Positions 35,554-44,909 of a stretch of DNA of 64,000 nucleotides are shown piece by piece (position 1 is the first letter of the stretch; each line of letters starts with the position of its first letter). Both the position numbers and the translations under genes were made by a program. The stretch comes from Cyclobacteriaceae bacterium (lineage in GTDB: Bacteria > Bacteroidota > Bacteroidia > Cytophagales > Cyclobacteriaceae): the NCBI GenBank assembly GCA_026129485.1, contig JAHCHY010000003.1:1-64000 (forward strand), written 5' to 3'. Below the pieces are notes generated by a model. It was given only the letters and a program-made list of their open reading frames with translations. It was not told the origin of the DNA and made no database searches.

Positions 35554-36693
35554 TTATTCCAACTTACCATTCTGTTGCTGCTTTTTGACAGTTAGTCCAA
35601 ACAGGGGACGTATCAAACGCCAGCGTCTGATTGCAAATTCGTAAATCAGCCACGAGCCAGCAAACGTACCGAATACCATCAGCAAAAGTTTAGGCCAAAA
35701 GTTCCAATTAAGATCCATAAGATAATAACCGATAGCTATGATAATAGTCTGATGCAGAATATAAAACGGATACACGGCCTCATTGGCATAAGCCAGCGGG
35801 GCGCTTGGTTTATTCAGGTAAACGGCCGTATAACCCATCAGGGACAAAATCCACGACCAAAGGTTAAATACTTTGAAGAGCGCTTCAATAAAATGAACCG
35901 GTATAGAATCTTCAAACAACGCACGTATGCCCAGCAGCAGACCGAATCCAACTAACCCACAGTACAAATATTTTCTGCGATGTTTCTGTATTGTCCTCCA
36001 AAAATCATCACCTGTTGAAATCAACAGAAATCCATAAAAGAAAAAAGTTGCAAAGTTGACGAGGTTAAACCAATCACCCATTAAAGCATGTGTAGAAGGA
36101 AAAAATGGTTCCAATAGTGCCTCCCAAAAATAAAGCGGAACGATAAACCAGAACAGTCCAAAAGGGGTGGCTGTAAATTTTCTGAGCCTGTTAAGCCATG
36201 CAGCCTGCGGAAGCTTGCGCAGATAAAGAAATACCGGCAAAAGCGTAAGCGAAAACACCAGCAGGTAAGGCAAGAACCAGAGATGGTGCCAGCTCAGGTT
36301 TCCATGCGGATAAACTCCGGCAAATGCATGTGTGGGCCAGTAATCCATAAAACTGCCTTCAAATCGGCCGTTGGCCATTCGCTCGAAGTAAACCTGGGGA
36401 GGCACAATAAAAAGTATTCCCACTATTAGTGGAATAAATAACCGGATTGTACGCTCGCGTATAAACTGCCAGCCACTTCGTTTTGAAAGCGCAAACCAGG
36501 TACCCATACCTGATATTACAAACAACAGGGGCAACCGCCACTGATTAAGAAACAGCATGGGCCACCGGATGTCGGGGTAAATTATATTGTTTTTGATATG
36601 AAATCCCCACGGCACAAAGAACATACCCACATGGTAGAAGATGAGTAACCCAAAAACAATAACCCTTAGCCAGTCGATGTTGTGTCTGCGCAT
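35554..36693 (-). CDS. Membrane acyltransferase, acyltransferase-3 family
   Basis: 379 residues with about ten membrane segments. The N-terminal IDWLRVIVFGLLIFYH, with an arginine and a histidine in the first helix, is characteristic of acyltransferase-3/OpgC proteins. These O-acylate glucans, LPS or peptidoglycan sugars using cytoplasmic acyl donors. Substrate unknown. The next gene upstream, the PorE-like gene, ends 62 bases away. Confidence 0.87.
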   Translation of the reverse strand: MRRHNIDWLRVIVFGLLIFYHVGMFFVPWGFHIKNNIIYPDIRWPMLFLNQWRLPLLFVISGMGTWFALSKRSGWQFIRERTIRLFIPLIVGILFIVPPQVYFERMANGRFEGSFMDYWPTHAFAGVYPHGNLSWHHLWFLPYLLVFSLTLLPVFLYLRKLPQAAWLNRLRKFTATPFGLFWFIVPLYFWEALLEPFFPSTHALMGDWFNLVNFATFFFYGFLLISTGDDFWRTIQKHRRKYLYCGLVGFGLLLGIRALFEDSIPVHFIEALFKVFNLWSWILSLMGYTAVYLNKPSAPLAYANEAVYPFYILHQTIIIAIGYYLMDLNWNFWPKLLLMVFGTFAGSWLIYEFAIRRWRLIRPLFGLTVKKQQQNGKLE

Positions 36694-36755
36694 ACCATCA
36701 AAATTTTACTTATTTGATACAGATTACCTTCGGCTAAAAAAGTTGCATCAGGTGA

Positions 36756-38735
36756 TTACTTTGCAATCACCTTAAACTCAACCCTGCGGTTGATCTCGCG
36801 GCCACCGGATTCGTCATCGTTGGATACGATCGGGCGTTCTTCGCCATATCCGATGGATCTGATTCTTCTGCCGTTAATGCTATTATCCGTAAGATATTTC
36901 TTAACCGCATCGGCCCGTTGCTGCGAAAGCTTTTTGTTAAACACATCACTGCCCACATCATCGGTATGACCGCCAATTTCCACCTGCATGGATTCATTCT
37001 GCTTCATCATCGTTACCATCATATTCAGCTCATCGAATGAAGCTTCCTGCAAGGTTGCCTTTCCAAAATCAAAGAACACGTGGCGCAATGCGGAAACTTC
37101 GCCAATGGCTACTTTGCGTAACATTACCCTGCGGTTAACGGTTTGCGGCTCTTCGGTAGCACGCCCCAGCATTACCTTGATATTCTCAAATATATAACCC
37201 TCCAGCTCAATGGATAGCGTGTATTCTTTCGGAATCGTGGACATGATTCCAAACTCGTGCACGCCTGTGCCCATGCTGGCCGAACCAATAGCCGTGTTAT
37301 CCACTCCGCGCATGCGCGCCCGCGCATCAATTGGCTGCCTGGTTTCGGCATCTACAATCTCCAATATAAATTTGATGGGTTGAATACCTTTTTTCTCAGG
37401 TATTGCGGTAGTTTCCGGGGCATCCTCCTTTTCGGAGATCATGTAAATATCAGAGTATCCCACACCACCGTTGCGCACCGATGAATAATAAAAGCGGTTA
37501 GGTGTTGCCGTACCCACTATAAAGATATCATCATCGGGTGTGTTGATCGGGTAACCCAGGTTTTCAGGTTCGGTCCACTCTCTTTTTTCAAGATTCATTA
37601 AGGTAGCCTTGAAAATATCGTAGCCGCCCATACCCTTTCTTCCTTTCGAGCTGAAATAAAGTGTTTTACCATCGTAATCGATAAACGGTCCGTCATCATC
37701 AAACTCGGTGTTTATGCCCGGCCCGAGGTTGCGCACAATAGTCCACTGCCCCCTTTTATCTTTTGTGCAGGAGTAAATATCAACACCTCCCAAACCACCG
37801 GGACGTTCGCTGGCAAAGAAGAGCATGGTTTCATCTTTGTTGATGGTAACGGACGATTCGCGAAAGGAGGAGTTAATAGCCCCGGGAAGCGGCACGGGTT
37901 TGGCCCACGTTCCATCGGGCTGGCGCGTGCTGGTAAAAATATCGCCCTCGCCAATTCCATCGCGGTAAATAAACAGTGTATTTCCATTGGGCGACAGCGC
38001 AATGTTCGACTCGTTGAAACGGGTGTTTACCACGTTGCCGATGTTCTGTGCAGGCTGCCAGCTTCCGGCTTCGCGTTTGCTAACGAAAATATCTTCGAAA
38101 GGGCGGTTATCATCACTTACGTTTTCGTTCAGGTTGCCATCGCGCCTGCGCGAAGTAAAGATCATTTCGGTTTCATCGGCATTTACAACCGGTGCATAGT
38201 CGTCAAACTCGGAGTTTATCTGCGGGCCTATATTGGTTATGGCAACGGGTTTTGCCGCTGCCACAAACTCTTTCCCATTGGCGCACTCTTCCAGCCTGCG
38301 CGTAACTTCTTTTATTTCTACACGGTCTTTACCCCTGTAGTTGGCATTGTAGTTTGCTTTAACCCTATACTTATTGTAAAACTCAATAGCCTTATCAAAG
38401 CTCAGTCCATGCTGGTAGCTTAAGCCGATCTGGTACTCCAGGTCGAACCGGAAATTCGGACTTTGACGGTACACCCGCAGCAAATACTTCACCCCCTCTT
38501 CTTTCTGAATGGTGCGGATGTGCATGATGCCTGCTTCGGTGTTGGCCTTCAGGTTAGTTGTATCAAAGTTGGCTGCAATTACCATAAGCTCGCGGGCATC
38601 GTCTACCGCGCGGGTGCTGGTCATAATTTCGGTGGCCATCTCGTAATACTGGCGTGCCTGCTCTTTATCCTGCTCCTGTGCGTGCACAACAAAGCCTGTA
38701 AGCAGTATCAGAAAAAATAATGCCTTATGCAGCAT
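36756..38735 (-). CDS. PorE-like TPR, propeller, CRD and OmpA-type outer-membrane-associated protein
   Basis: 659 residues with a signal peptide (cut near VHAQ, residue 18). In order: TPR-like helices (about 20-150), a PD40/WD40-like propeller with repeated SxxG-TLFF/YxSSxR strands (about 160-430), a carboxypeptidase-regulatory-like beta domain (about 445-540) and a C-terminal OmpA domain with GHTDDVGSD and NRRVEF that binds peptidoglycan. This four-part order is that of PorE of the type IX system, but paralogues are common. The ATG at 38735 starts the signal peptide. Confidence 0.8.
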   Translation of the reverse strand: MLHKALFFLILLTGFVVHAQEQDKEQARQYYEMATEIMTSTRAVDDARELMVIAANFDTTNLKANTEAGIMHIRTIQKEEGVKYLLRVYRQSPNFRFDLEYQIGLSYQHGLSFDKAIEFYNKYRVKANYNANYRGKDRVEIKEVTRRLEECANGKEFVAAAKPVAITNIGPQINSEFDDYAPVVNADETEMIFTSRRRDGNLNENVSDDNRPFEDIFVSKREAGSWQPAQNIGNVVNTRFNESNIALSPNGNTLFIYRDGIGEGDIFTSTRQPDGTWAKPVPLPGAINSSFRESSVTINKDETMLFFASERPGGLGGVDIYSCTKDKRGQWTIVRNLGPGINTEFDDDGPFIDYDGKTLYFSSKGRKGMGGYDIFKATLMNLEKREWTEPENLGYPINTPDDDIFIVGTATPNRFYYSSVRNGGVGYSDIYMISEKEDAPETTAIPEKKGIQPIKFILEIVDAETRQPIDARARMRGVDNTAIGSASMGTGVHEFGIMSTIPKEYTLSIELEGYIFENIKVMLGRATEEPQTVNRRVMLRKVAIGEVSALRHVFFDFGKATLQEASFDELNMMVTMMKQNESMQVEIGGHTDDVGSDVFNKKLSQQRADAVKKYLTDNSINGRRIRSIGYGEERPIVSNDDESGGREINRRVEFKVIAK

Positions 38736-38880
38736 GAGCGGGTGTTTGATAGCAGTCAACTTAACGAGACTAAAATTTTTTGCAAAATACCTAAATCCAG
38801 CCGCAACAAAATTTACAAATCGAGCTAATAAAGCACCCATAAATTACATTTTAGTACTTTGCCAAACAATAGTAAATGAT

Positions 38881-39480
38881 ATGGAGATTCGCCAGGCCGA
38901 GTTTGTGGTTAGTAACAGTGATGCGGACAAATGCCCGCAGACCGACAGACCGGAGTTTGCTTTCATCGGGCGATCAAATGTGGGCAAATCATCGCTCATC
39001 AACATGCTGACAGCTCGCAAAGATTTGGCCAAAACTTCGTCTACACCCGGAAAAACCCAAACGATCAATCATTTTCTTATCAACAAAGCCTGGTACCTGG
39101 TGGATTTACCCGGTTATGGCTATGCGCAGGTAAGCAAAACCAACCGTGCGGGCTGGAGCCACATGATTGAGCAATACTTTTTGAGCCGCGACAACCTGTA
39201 TTGCACGTTTATCCTGGTTGATTCGCGGCTGGAGCCCCAGGCCAGCGATGTAAGCTTTATTAACCAGCTGGGCCGGATGGGTATTCCCATGGCGCTGGCG
39301 CTTACCAAAACGGATAAGCTGAAGCAACATGAGCTGGCCAAAACGCGAAACCTGCTGGAGCAGGAATTGTTGAAAACATGGGAAACGTTACCGCCCGTTT
39401 TTGTTACCTCGGCCGAGAAAAAAACAGGACGTAAGCCCATGCTTGATTTTATTGAAACTGCCCTGAAGGCAAGAAGGTAA
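38881..39480 (+). CDS. engB: Ribosome biogenesis GTP-binding protein EngB/YsxC
   Basis: A 199-residue GTPase needed for 50S subunit assembly. G1 GRSNVGKSS near 30, G3 DLPGYG near 75, G4 TKTD near 142 and G5 SAE near 177 are present. The ATG at 38881 replaces a longer frame that would run back over the divergent PorE-like gene. The 145-base divergent gap holds both promoters. Confidence 0.95.
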   Translation: MEIRQAEFVVSNSDADKCPQTDRPEFAFIGRSNVGKSSLINMLTARKDLAKTSSTPGKTQTINHFLINKAWYLVDLPGYGYAQVSKTNRAGWSHMIEQYFLSRDNLYCTFILVDSRLEPQASDVSFINQLGRMGIPMALALTKTDKLKQHELAKTRNLLEQELLKTWETLPPVFVTSAEKKTGRKPMLDFIETALKARR

Positions 39481-39518
39481 AATCGATTAGTTTTGCGCCC
39501 ATTAAAGAAAATCTACAC

Positions 39519-39938
39519 ATGGAGTTGACTGAAATTGCATCGATAAGCGGTAAAGGCGGTTTGTTTAAAGTTTTAAAGCCCGGAAAATCAGGTGTCCTGC
39601 TGGAATCGCTTGATGCGGCCAAAACCCGGATCGTAGCCAACGCCACACAGCGGCTTTCGTTGCTTAGCGAAATTTCAATTTACACCACTACCAAAGAAGG
39701 TACCGTTGCGCTGGAAGAAGTGCTGAAAAAAATCTACCAGGAGTATAAGAACGACCCGGGTGTGGATGGCAATTCTGAAAGCAACGAGCTGAAAGCATTC
39801 CTGAAATCGGTATTGCCTGCGTTTGATGAAGACCGGGTTTATGTTTCGGATATCAGGAAGCTGATCAAATGGTACGCCATTCTGCTGGAGCAGGCCCCTG
39901 AGGTGTTTACCGAACAGAAGAAGGAAGAGGCTAACTAA
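39519..39938 (+). CDS. DUF5606-family protein
   Basis: 139 residues, cytoplasmic, Bacteroidota-restricted. The N-terminal [20 protein letters not shown] is a conserved small beta domain, and the rest is helical. Function unknown. It follows engB by 38 bases, likely the same transcript. Its last eight bases overlap the 3' end of fbp on the other strand. Confidence 0.85.
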   Translation: MELTEIASISGKGGLFKVLKPGKSGVLLESLDAAKTRIVANATQRLSLLSEISIYTTTKEGTVALEEVLKKIYQEYKNDPGVDGNSESNELKAFLKSVLPAFDEDRVYVSDIRKLIKWYAILLEQAPEVFTEQKKEEAN

Positions 39939-40929
39939 AGCTCACCGCTTTTTCAACCATATTCTTTGAGCCTACATAGAAAGGCGTGCGCTCATGCAGG
40001 TCTTTGGGTCTGATCTCCAGTATTCGCCTGTGCCCGTCCGATGCGTGGCCCCCGGCCTGCTCTGCTAAAAACGCCAGCGCATTGCACTCGTACATCAGGC
40101 GCAGCTTGCCCTTATTATCTTTACCGGTTGCCGGGTAAATGTAAATTCCTCCCTTTAACAGGTTACGATGGAAGTCAGCCACCAGCGAGCCGATGTAGCG
40201 GGCTGTGTATTGCTGATCTTTACAATACTGAATGTAATCCAGAACTGGTTTTGTAAAAGAATTGGCAAAGCCTTCATTCACAGAGTAAATCTTTCCGTCA
40301 ACAGGCATTTTCATGTTGGGGTGCGAAAGCACGTATTCGCCCAGCGTGCTTTCGTAGGTAAAACCATTTACGCCATGCCCGGTAGTATACACCAGCATGG
40401 TAGACGAGCCGTACAAAATATAGCCGGCCGCTACCTGCTCAGCGCCTGGCTGTAAAATATCCTCTTTCTGGATGGGTTTCCCGGTCGGGCTCTTTCTCCG
40501 GTAGATGGAAAAGATGGTACCAATGGAAACATTCACGTCAATGTTAGAGGAGCCATCCAGCGGATCAATGGCAATTACATAACGGCCATCGTTGTTCAGA
40601 TCCACATACGATTCGGTTTCTTCCGATATGAGCGCACAGGCTTCACCGCCTTTGGTAAGGGCACGTGTAAACCGGATGTTGGCCAGCACATCCAGCTTCT
40701 GCTGCTGTTCGCCACCCGTGTTTTGCGAACCCATCGGCCCCATAATGTCAATCAAACCGGCTTTATTTACTTCACGGTTTACCACCTTTGAAGCAAGCGC
40801 AATATCACGCAACAATTGCGAAAGCTCCCCGCTGGCATACTGAAACTGATCCTGGTTGTTTTTGATAAAGCGGTCGAGAGCTGTTCCGATAGGTAAAGCT
40901 ATGCGCGATGATTCCATAAAACTGGACAT
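39931..40929 (-). CDS. fbp: Class I fructose-1,6-bisphosphatase
   Basis: Gluconeogenic removal of the 1-phosphate from fructose 1,6-bisphosphate. 332 residues; ISEETE near 101 and the metal-binding [11 protein letters not shown] near 120, plus [19 protein letters not shown] in the C-terminal half, are diagnostic of class I. ATG codons at 40929 and 40917 are both possible. Confidence 0.95.
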   Translation of the reverse strand: MSSFMESSRIALPIGTALDRFIKNNQDQFQYASGELSQLLRDIALASKVVNREVNKAGLIDIMGPMGSQNTGGEQQQKLDVLANIRFTRALTKGGEACALISEETESYVDLNNDGRYVIAIDPLDGSSNIDVNVSIGTIFSIYRRKSPTGKPIQKEDILQPGAEQVAAGYILYGSSTMLVYTTGHGVNGFTYESTLGEYVLSHPNMKMPVDGKIYSVNEGFANSFTKPVLDYIQYCKDQQYTARYIGSLVADFHRNLLKGGIYIYPATGKDNKGKLRLMYECNALAFLAEQAGGHASDGHRRILEIRPKDLHERTPFYVGSKNMVEKAVSFS

Positions 40930-41026
40930 GGGTAAGGTAGTTTAAGCCGGTTTATTAACTTCGGCCCGGTTTGTAAATCAGGGTCAAATATAGGTTTGCA
41001 AACGTTTGAAATCAATTATTTAAGCG

Positions 41027-42271
41027 ATGAAGGTTTTTAAGTTTGGAGGAGCCTCGGTAAAAAATGCGGTTGCGATAAAAAACGTTGCCCATATTATTAA
41101 GCAGCACCAGGCAGAAGGGCTTTTGGTTGTAGTTTCTGCAATTGGCAAAACCACCGATGCGCTGGAACGTGTGGTGGCCCTGGCCCGCAGCCGGCAAAGT
41201 ATCGACCCGATTTTAAATGAGATCAGCATTTACCACAACGAGGTAATTGAGCAGCTAAACATAGCCCGCCCGGATTTCCTGGCCCGCTTCCAGGCACACA
41301 TCCATAGCTTGAAAACAGCCACATACCAGGGCGGTGAATATGATTTTGTGTACGACCAGGTGGTATCGCAGGGCGAAGTTCTTTCATCCCTGATATTGAA
41401 TGAATACCTCGTGCAGCAGGGATTAAACGCGGTGTGGGCAGATGCCCGCGAGTACATTCAAACCGATAGCACCTGGCGCGAAGGCAAAGTGGACTGGGTG
41501 CAATCCAAAACCAATATGAAAGGGCTGGCAAAAATACTTCAAAGCCATACGGTAATAACGCAGGGTTTTATTGGCAGCACGTCCGACAAACATACAGCCA
41601 CACTGGGCCGTGAAGGTTCGGATTACAGCGCAGCTATTTTTGCGGCCTGCCTTCCGGCAGAATCGGTAACCATCTGGAAAGACGTGCCCGGTGTAATGAG
41701 TGCCGACCCCAAACGCCTGCCCCATGCCTTTGTGTTCGATGAGTTACCCTACCAGGAAGCCGCTGAAATGACCTACTACGGTGCTTCCGTTATTCATCCC
41801 AAAACGATCAAGCCCCTTGCCAATGCGGGCATACCGTTGCTGGTAAAAAACTTTGACGACCCAACGCTGCCCGGTACGCGCATTCATGAATGCACCGTAT
41901 ACCGGCTGCCACCCCTGATCGTATTCAAGGAAAATCAATGTCTTATTTCGTGTAAGGTTACGGATTACTCTTTTGTAAACGAAGACCAGATCGGCTACAT
42001 CTTCCGGATGCTCTCGCAATATGATGTTCGTATTAACGTGATGCAGAACTCCGCTATTTCGTTTTCATTCTGTGTTGATTTCAGGGAACCGAAAACATTA
42101 CTGCTTATTGAAGGGCTCAGCAAAAAGCTGGAGGTGTATTACAACACCGGGCTAACCTTAATTACGGTTAAGAATTACGATGCGCAAACGTTTACCGAGT
42201 ATCGCAACAAGCCGGGCGTATTGCTTGAGCAATCTTCACGTTCTACTTTACAGGTGCTGGTACGGCTATAG
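41027..42271 (+). CDS. lysC: Aspartate kinase
   Basis: Phosphorylates aspartate at the entry to lysine, threonine and methionine synthesis. 414 residues; N-terminal KFGGASVKN (the KFGGTSV-type loop with A for T), LGREGSDYSAA near 191, and YGASVIHPKTI near 246. The C-terminal regulatory ACT region is present but ends early compared with the about 450-residue common form. It is not fused to homoserine dehydrogenase. Convergent with the phosphatase gene, 6-base overlap. Confidence 0.9.
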   Translation: MKVFKFGGASVKNAVAIKNVAHIIKQHQAEGLLVVVSAIGKTTDALERVVALARSRQSIDPILNEISIYHNEVIEQLNIARPDFLARFQAHIHSLKTATYQGGEYDFVYDQVVSQGEVLSSLILNEYLVQQGLNAVWADAREYIQTDSTWREGKVDWVQSKTNMKGLAKILQSHTVITQGFIGSTSDKHTATLGREGSDYSAAIFAACLPAESVTIWKDVPGVMSADPKRLPHAFVFDELPYQEAAEMTYYGASVIHPKTIKPLANAGIPLLVKNFDDPTLPGTRIHECTVYRLPPLIVFKENQCLISCKVTDYSFVNEDQIGYIFRMLSQYDVRINVMQNSAISFSFCVDFREPKTLLLIEGLSKKLEVYYNTGLTLITVKNYDAQTFTEYRNKPGVLLEQSSRSTLQVLVRL

Positions 42272-42727
42272 TTTCACTTCCGAATTTATAAATGCATCAA
42301 GCGTACGATCAAGCATGTCGTACACGTATTGAAAATCCTGCAATGTTCCGTAATAAGGATCGGGCACATCGCCAGGCCCCTGAGGGTCAAATTCACGCAT
42401 CCGTTTTATTTTGTGCGCATGCCGGTCAGCGCCCGGCAATCGCAAAATGCCTTTCAGGTTATTCTGATCCATGGCAAACAGGTGGTCGAATGTTGATAAA
42501 TCTGCCGCAGAAAGCTGGCGGGCCTCGTGCCGGATCTCAACCCCGTTTTTTGAGGCAATCTTAATTGTGCGCGGGTCGGGCTGATCGCCAATGTGATAAT
42601 TTCCCGTTCCGCACGAATCAGCCGAAATCCGGTGCTGCAAATTCAATTTCTGGATTTTATGCTTAAAAACTGCTTCGGCCAGGGGCGAGCGGCAAATATT
42701 ACCGAGGCAAACAAAAAGTACTTTCAT
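42266..42727 (-). CDS. Low-molecular-weight protein-tyrosine phosphatase
   Basis: 153 residues. The P loop VC7LGNICR13S at the N-terminus is the C-x5-R-S active site, and DPYYG near 121 carries the general-acid aspartate. Such enzymes dephosphorylate tyrosine kinases of polysaccharide export, or low-molecular substrates; no such kinase is in the window. Confidence 0.92.
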   Translation of the reverse strand: MKVLFVCLGNICRSPLAEAVFKHKIQKLNLQHRISADSCGTGNYHIGDQPDPRTIKIASKNGVEIRHEARQLSAADLSTFDHLFAMDQNNLKGILRLPGADRHAHKIKRMREFDPQGPGDVPDPYYGTLQDFQYVYDMLDRTLDAFINSEVKL

Positions 42728-42871
42728 CCTTCGTATTTATCCATTTAAAGAGCGGTTTGACAGATTCACCTACAAATCGCAAAATTAAACTTCGTGCGGG
42801 GTTACTAAGCAAATCCCTGTAGGTATATAAAATCGCATAGCACATTTTTTTTATCCGCCTTTTGGTTAGAC

Positions 42872-42907
42872 AAGACCGCTTCAAACGTGAGGCGGTCTTT
42901 CTTTTTT
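42872..42907 (+). terminator. Plus-strand intrinsic terminator in an intergenic region
   Basis: AAGACCGC (42872-42879) pairs with GCGGTCTT (42892-42899) around a 12-base loop, followed by tctttttt-like T residues through 42907. The T run is only on the plus strand. No plus-strand gene precedes it nearer than lysC (42271), which is separated by a minus-strand gene. It lies 54 bases before the enoyl-CoA hydratase gene, so it could be an attenuator or end a small RNA. The region 42728-42960 shows no other supported gene. Confidence 0.65.
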
Positions 42908-42924
42908 ATCGCTACCGGAAAGTT

Positions 42925-42932
42925 TAGTTTTG
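42925..42932 (+). promoter_or_regulatory. Possible -7 element of the enoyl-CoA hydratase gene
   Basis: TAGTTTTG matches TAnnTTTG and lies 28 bases before the ATG, downstream of the terminator. No TTG at the -33 position was found. Confidence 0.4.
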
Positions 42933-42960
42933 TTTCGCTATCGATTGAAACAACTAACCT

Positions 42961-43734
42961 ATGGAACTGATTAAAGTAACGGAACAGAAAGAACCACACG
43001 TAGCCCTGATTGAGCTAAACCGTCCCAAAGAGCTGAATGCGTTAAACCCGCAACTGATGCAGGAGGTACGCGATGCGCTGGCAGCGCTTGATAAAAATGA
43101 TGCTGTTCGGGTAATTATTATAACCGGCAACGAACAGGCTTTTGCAGCCGGGGCCGACATCAAACAAATGGCTGATAAATCTGCCATCGACATGCTGCTG
43201 CTGGATCAGTTCAGCACGTGGGATCAGATCCGCAAAACCAAGAAGCCCATAATCGCTGCCGTTTCGGGTTTTGCTTTGGGTGGCGGCTGTGAGTTTGTAA
43301 TGACCTGCGATATGGTGATCGCATCTGAAACCGCAAAGTTTGGCCAGCCTGAAATAAAAATCGGAACGATACCCGGTGCCGGTGGAACACAACGGCTTAC
43401 CAAAGCTGTAGGCAAGGCCAAAGCGATGGAGCTGATCTTAACGGGAAGGTTTATGTCGGCCGAGGAAGCGCACTTTTACGGTTTGGTGAACAAAGTTGTT
43501 CCGAAAGAATTGTATTTGCAGGAAGCCTTTACATTAGCTAAAGAAATTGCCCAGCTATCACCGGTGGCTGTGCAACTGGCAAAAGAATCCATTAACCGGT
43601 CGTTCGAAACACATTTGGACGAGGGGCTTACACTGGAACGCAAAAACTTTTACCTCACGTTTGCCTCAGCCGATCAGAAAGAAGGCATGAAAGCTTTTAT
43701 TGAAAAACGGAAAGCGGAATTTAAAGGGCAATAA
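42961..43734 (+). CDS. Enoyl-CoA hydratase
   Basis: Crotonase-fold enzyme of 257 residues that hydrates trans-2-enoyl-CoA in fatty acid or amino acid breakdown. AAGADIKQM near 65 forms the oxyanion hole, and both catalytic glutamates are seen, in GCEFVMTCD near 110 and QPEIKIGTIPGAGGTQRL near 130. This pair fits hydratase rather than isomerase. A strong two-way terminator follows. Confidence 0.93.
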   Translation: MELIKVTEQKEPHVALIELNRPKELNALNPQLMQEVRDALAALDKNDAVRVIIITGNEQAFAAGADIKQMADKSAIDMLLLDQFSTWDQIRKTKKPIIAAVSGFALGGGCEFVMTCDMVIASETAKFGQPEIKIGTIPGAGGTQRLTKAVGKAKAMELILTGRFMSAEEAHFYGLVNKVVPKELYLQEAFTLAKEIAQLSPVAVQLAKESINRSFETHLDEGLTLERKNFYLTFASADQKEGMKAFIEKRKAEFKGQ

Positions 43735-43746
43735 AATGGTGTATAT

Positions 43747-43777
43747 AAAAAAGTCCTGGCTAAAGCAGGACTTTTTT
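43747..43777. terminator. Two-way intrinsic terminator
   Basis: AAAAAAGTCCTG (43747-43758) and CAGGACTTTTTT (43766-43777) make a 12-bp perfect stem with a 7-base loop and T runs on both strands. It serves the enoyl-CoA hydratase (plus) and the convergent beta-barrel gene (minus). Confidence 0.9.
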
Positions 43778-43802
43778 ACATTCAGTGAATACAAAAATTC
43801 TG

Positions 43803-44813
43803 TTATCTCACATTAATGCCAAATCCCACGGTTAACGTGTTATACTTTTGCACCGTGTAGTCTCCGTGGAAAGTAATTACGGCCAATTTCAACCGCATAC
43901 CTACGGTGGTGCGAAGTCCGTTTGCATCCGCCTTAAGCGAAATAGGATCGGTTACATCTGTATAACCGTCTTCATCAATATCGTAATCGCCCAGCATGGC
44001 AATTTTAGTGTTGGCAATGTTATACCCTACTCCTCCATAAAAGGTAAGAACCGATATCTTCTTTGAAATCAAACCCTGCACGGTTGTGGCGGAAGATTCA
44101 AATGTAGCACGCTGGTTGTTGCCTGATTGCACATCCAAATCAACATTCATTTTCATCTTGGTATACCCCACAAAACCCGACAGGTCGAACGGAAGATTTT
44201 TTATACCGGGTATGTACTGCTTTACATCGTGCATCACACCCACGCCAAACAAATTAAACTCAGCATCATCGCCTAACTGAAGGGTGGGCACAAAGCGAAA
44301 CTTCAGGTCAAACCCCTTTGGTAAACCTATACCCAGGTTGGCTATGGGAACGGGCATGGACTGAATGCCTATTTCTTTTTTCAAATCAATACCACCCGGG
44401 CCCTCAAATTCAGTGTTTGTACTGGGAACCCGATATACAGGAGTAACATCAGGGCCAAAAATAGTCGGCACATCACCTGTTCCGTTGTTACTAACCGGGA
44501 CACCCCCTACGCTTACAAGCTGAAGATCATTGAACTGGCTGTTGTCGACTTTATAAAACAAATCGGAGTTGGGTATTGAAACCGCTGAAACCGATATGGT
44601 TAAATCAACTCCTAAAGTTTTATGTGGTTTGGCCGTATTGTACCAACCCTGGTTAAGTCCGTAGCCAAAGGCCTTTAATGCCGGTGTAGTATAGCCTTCA
44701 ACGAGCTTATTGGCATCGGAAAGACTTCCTTTAATTAAATCATTAAGGCCATCCTGTGCCCAGGAACCAAAAGAAACAGTTGAAACCAGAAACAGAACAA
44801 GAATTTTTCTCAT
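43803..44813 (-). CDS. DUF6588-like outer-membrane beta-barrel protein
   Basis: 336 residues with a signal peptide ending near GSWAQ (residue 20). The mature part is alternating amphipathic strands and ends in FGINVR, with long loops rich in N, G and D, as in small barrels. A short calcium-like DYDIDEDGYTD stretch is present near residue 280. Function unknown. It is divergent from waaA, leaving a 96-base shared promoter region. Confidence 0.75.
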   Translation of the reverse strand: MRKILVLFLVSTVSFGSWAQDGLNDLIKGSLSDANKLVEGYTTPALKAFGYGLNQGWYNTAKPHKTLGVDLTISVSAVSIPNSDLFYKVDNSQFNDLQLVSVGGVPVSNNGTGDVPTIFGPDVTPVYRVPSTNTEFEGPGGIDLKKEIGIQSMPVPIANLGIGLPKGFDLKFRFVPTLQLGDDAEFNLFGVGVMHDVKQYIPGIKNLPFDLSGFVGYTKMKMNVDLDVQSGNNQRATFESSATTVQGLISKKISVLTFYGGVGYNIANTKIAMLGDYDIDEDGYTDVTDPISLKADANGLRTTVGMRLKLAVITFHGDYTVQKYNTLTVGFGINVR

Positions 44814-44909
44814 AGATTTTAATTTATGGGTTGTGCAAGTTATTTAATTTATCGCAACCTGCAGGCATTGATTAAACATTTCTGGTTTAGAAGTAATTTA
44901 GCGCCCCGA

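Noticed and set aside
36751-36771. Seven-bp hairpin over the PorE-like stop codon as a terminator
   Set aside because: No T tract follows on the minus strand.
42699-42884. 61-residue minus-strand frame upstream of the LMW phosphatase
   Set aside because: It starts inside the terminator stem and overlaps the phosphatase; no protein-like conservation is apparent.
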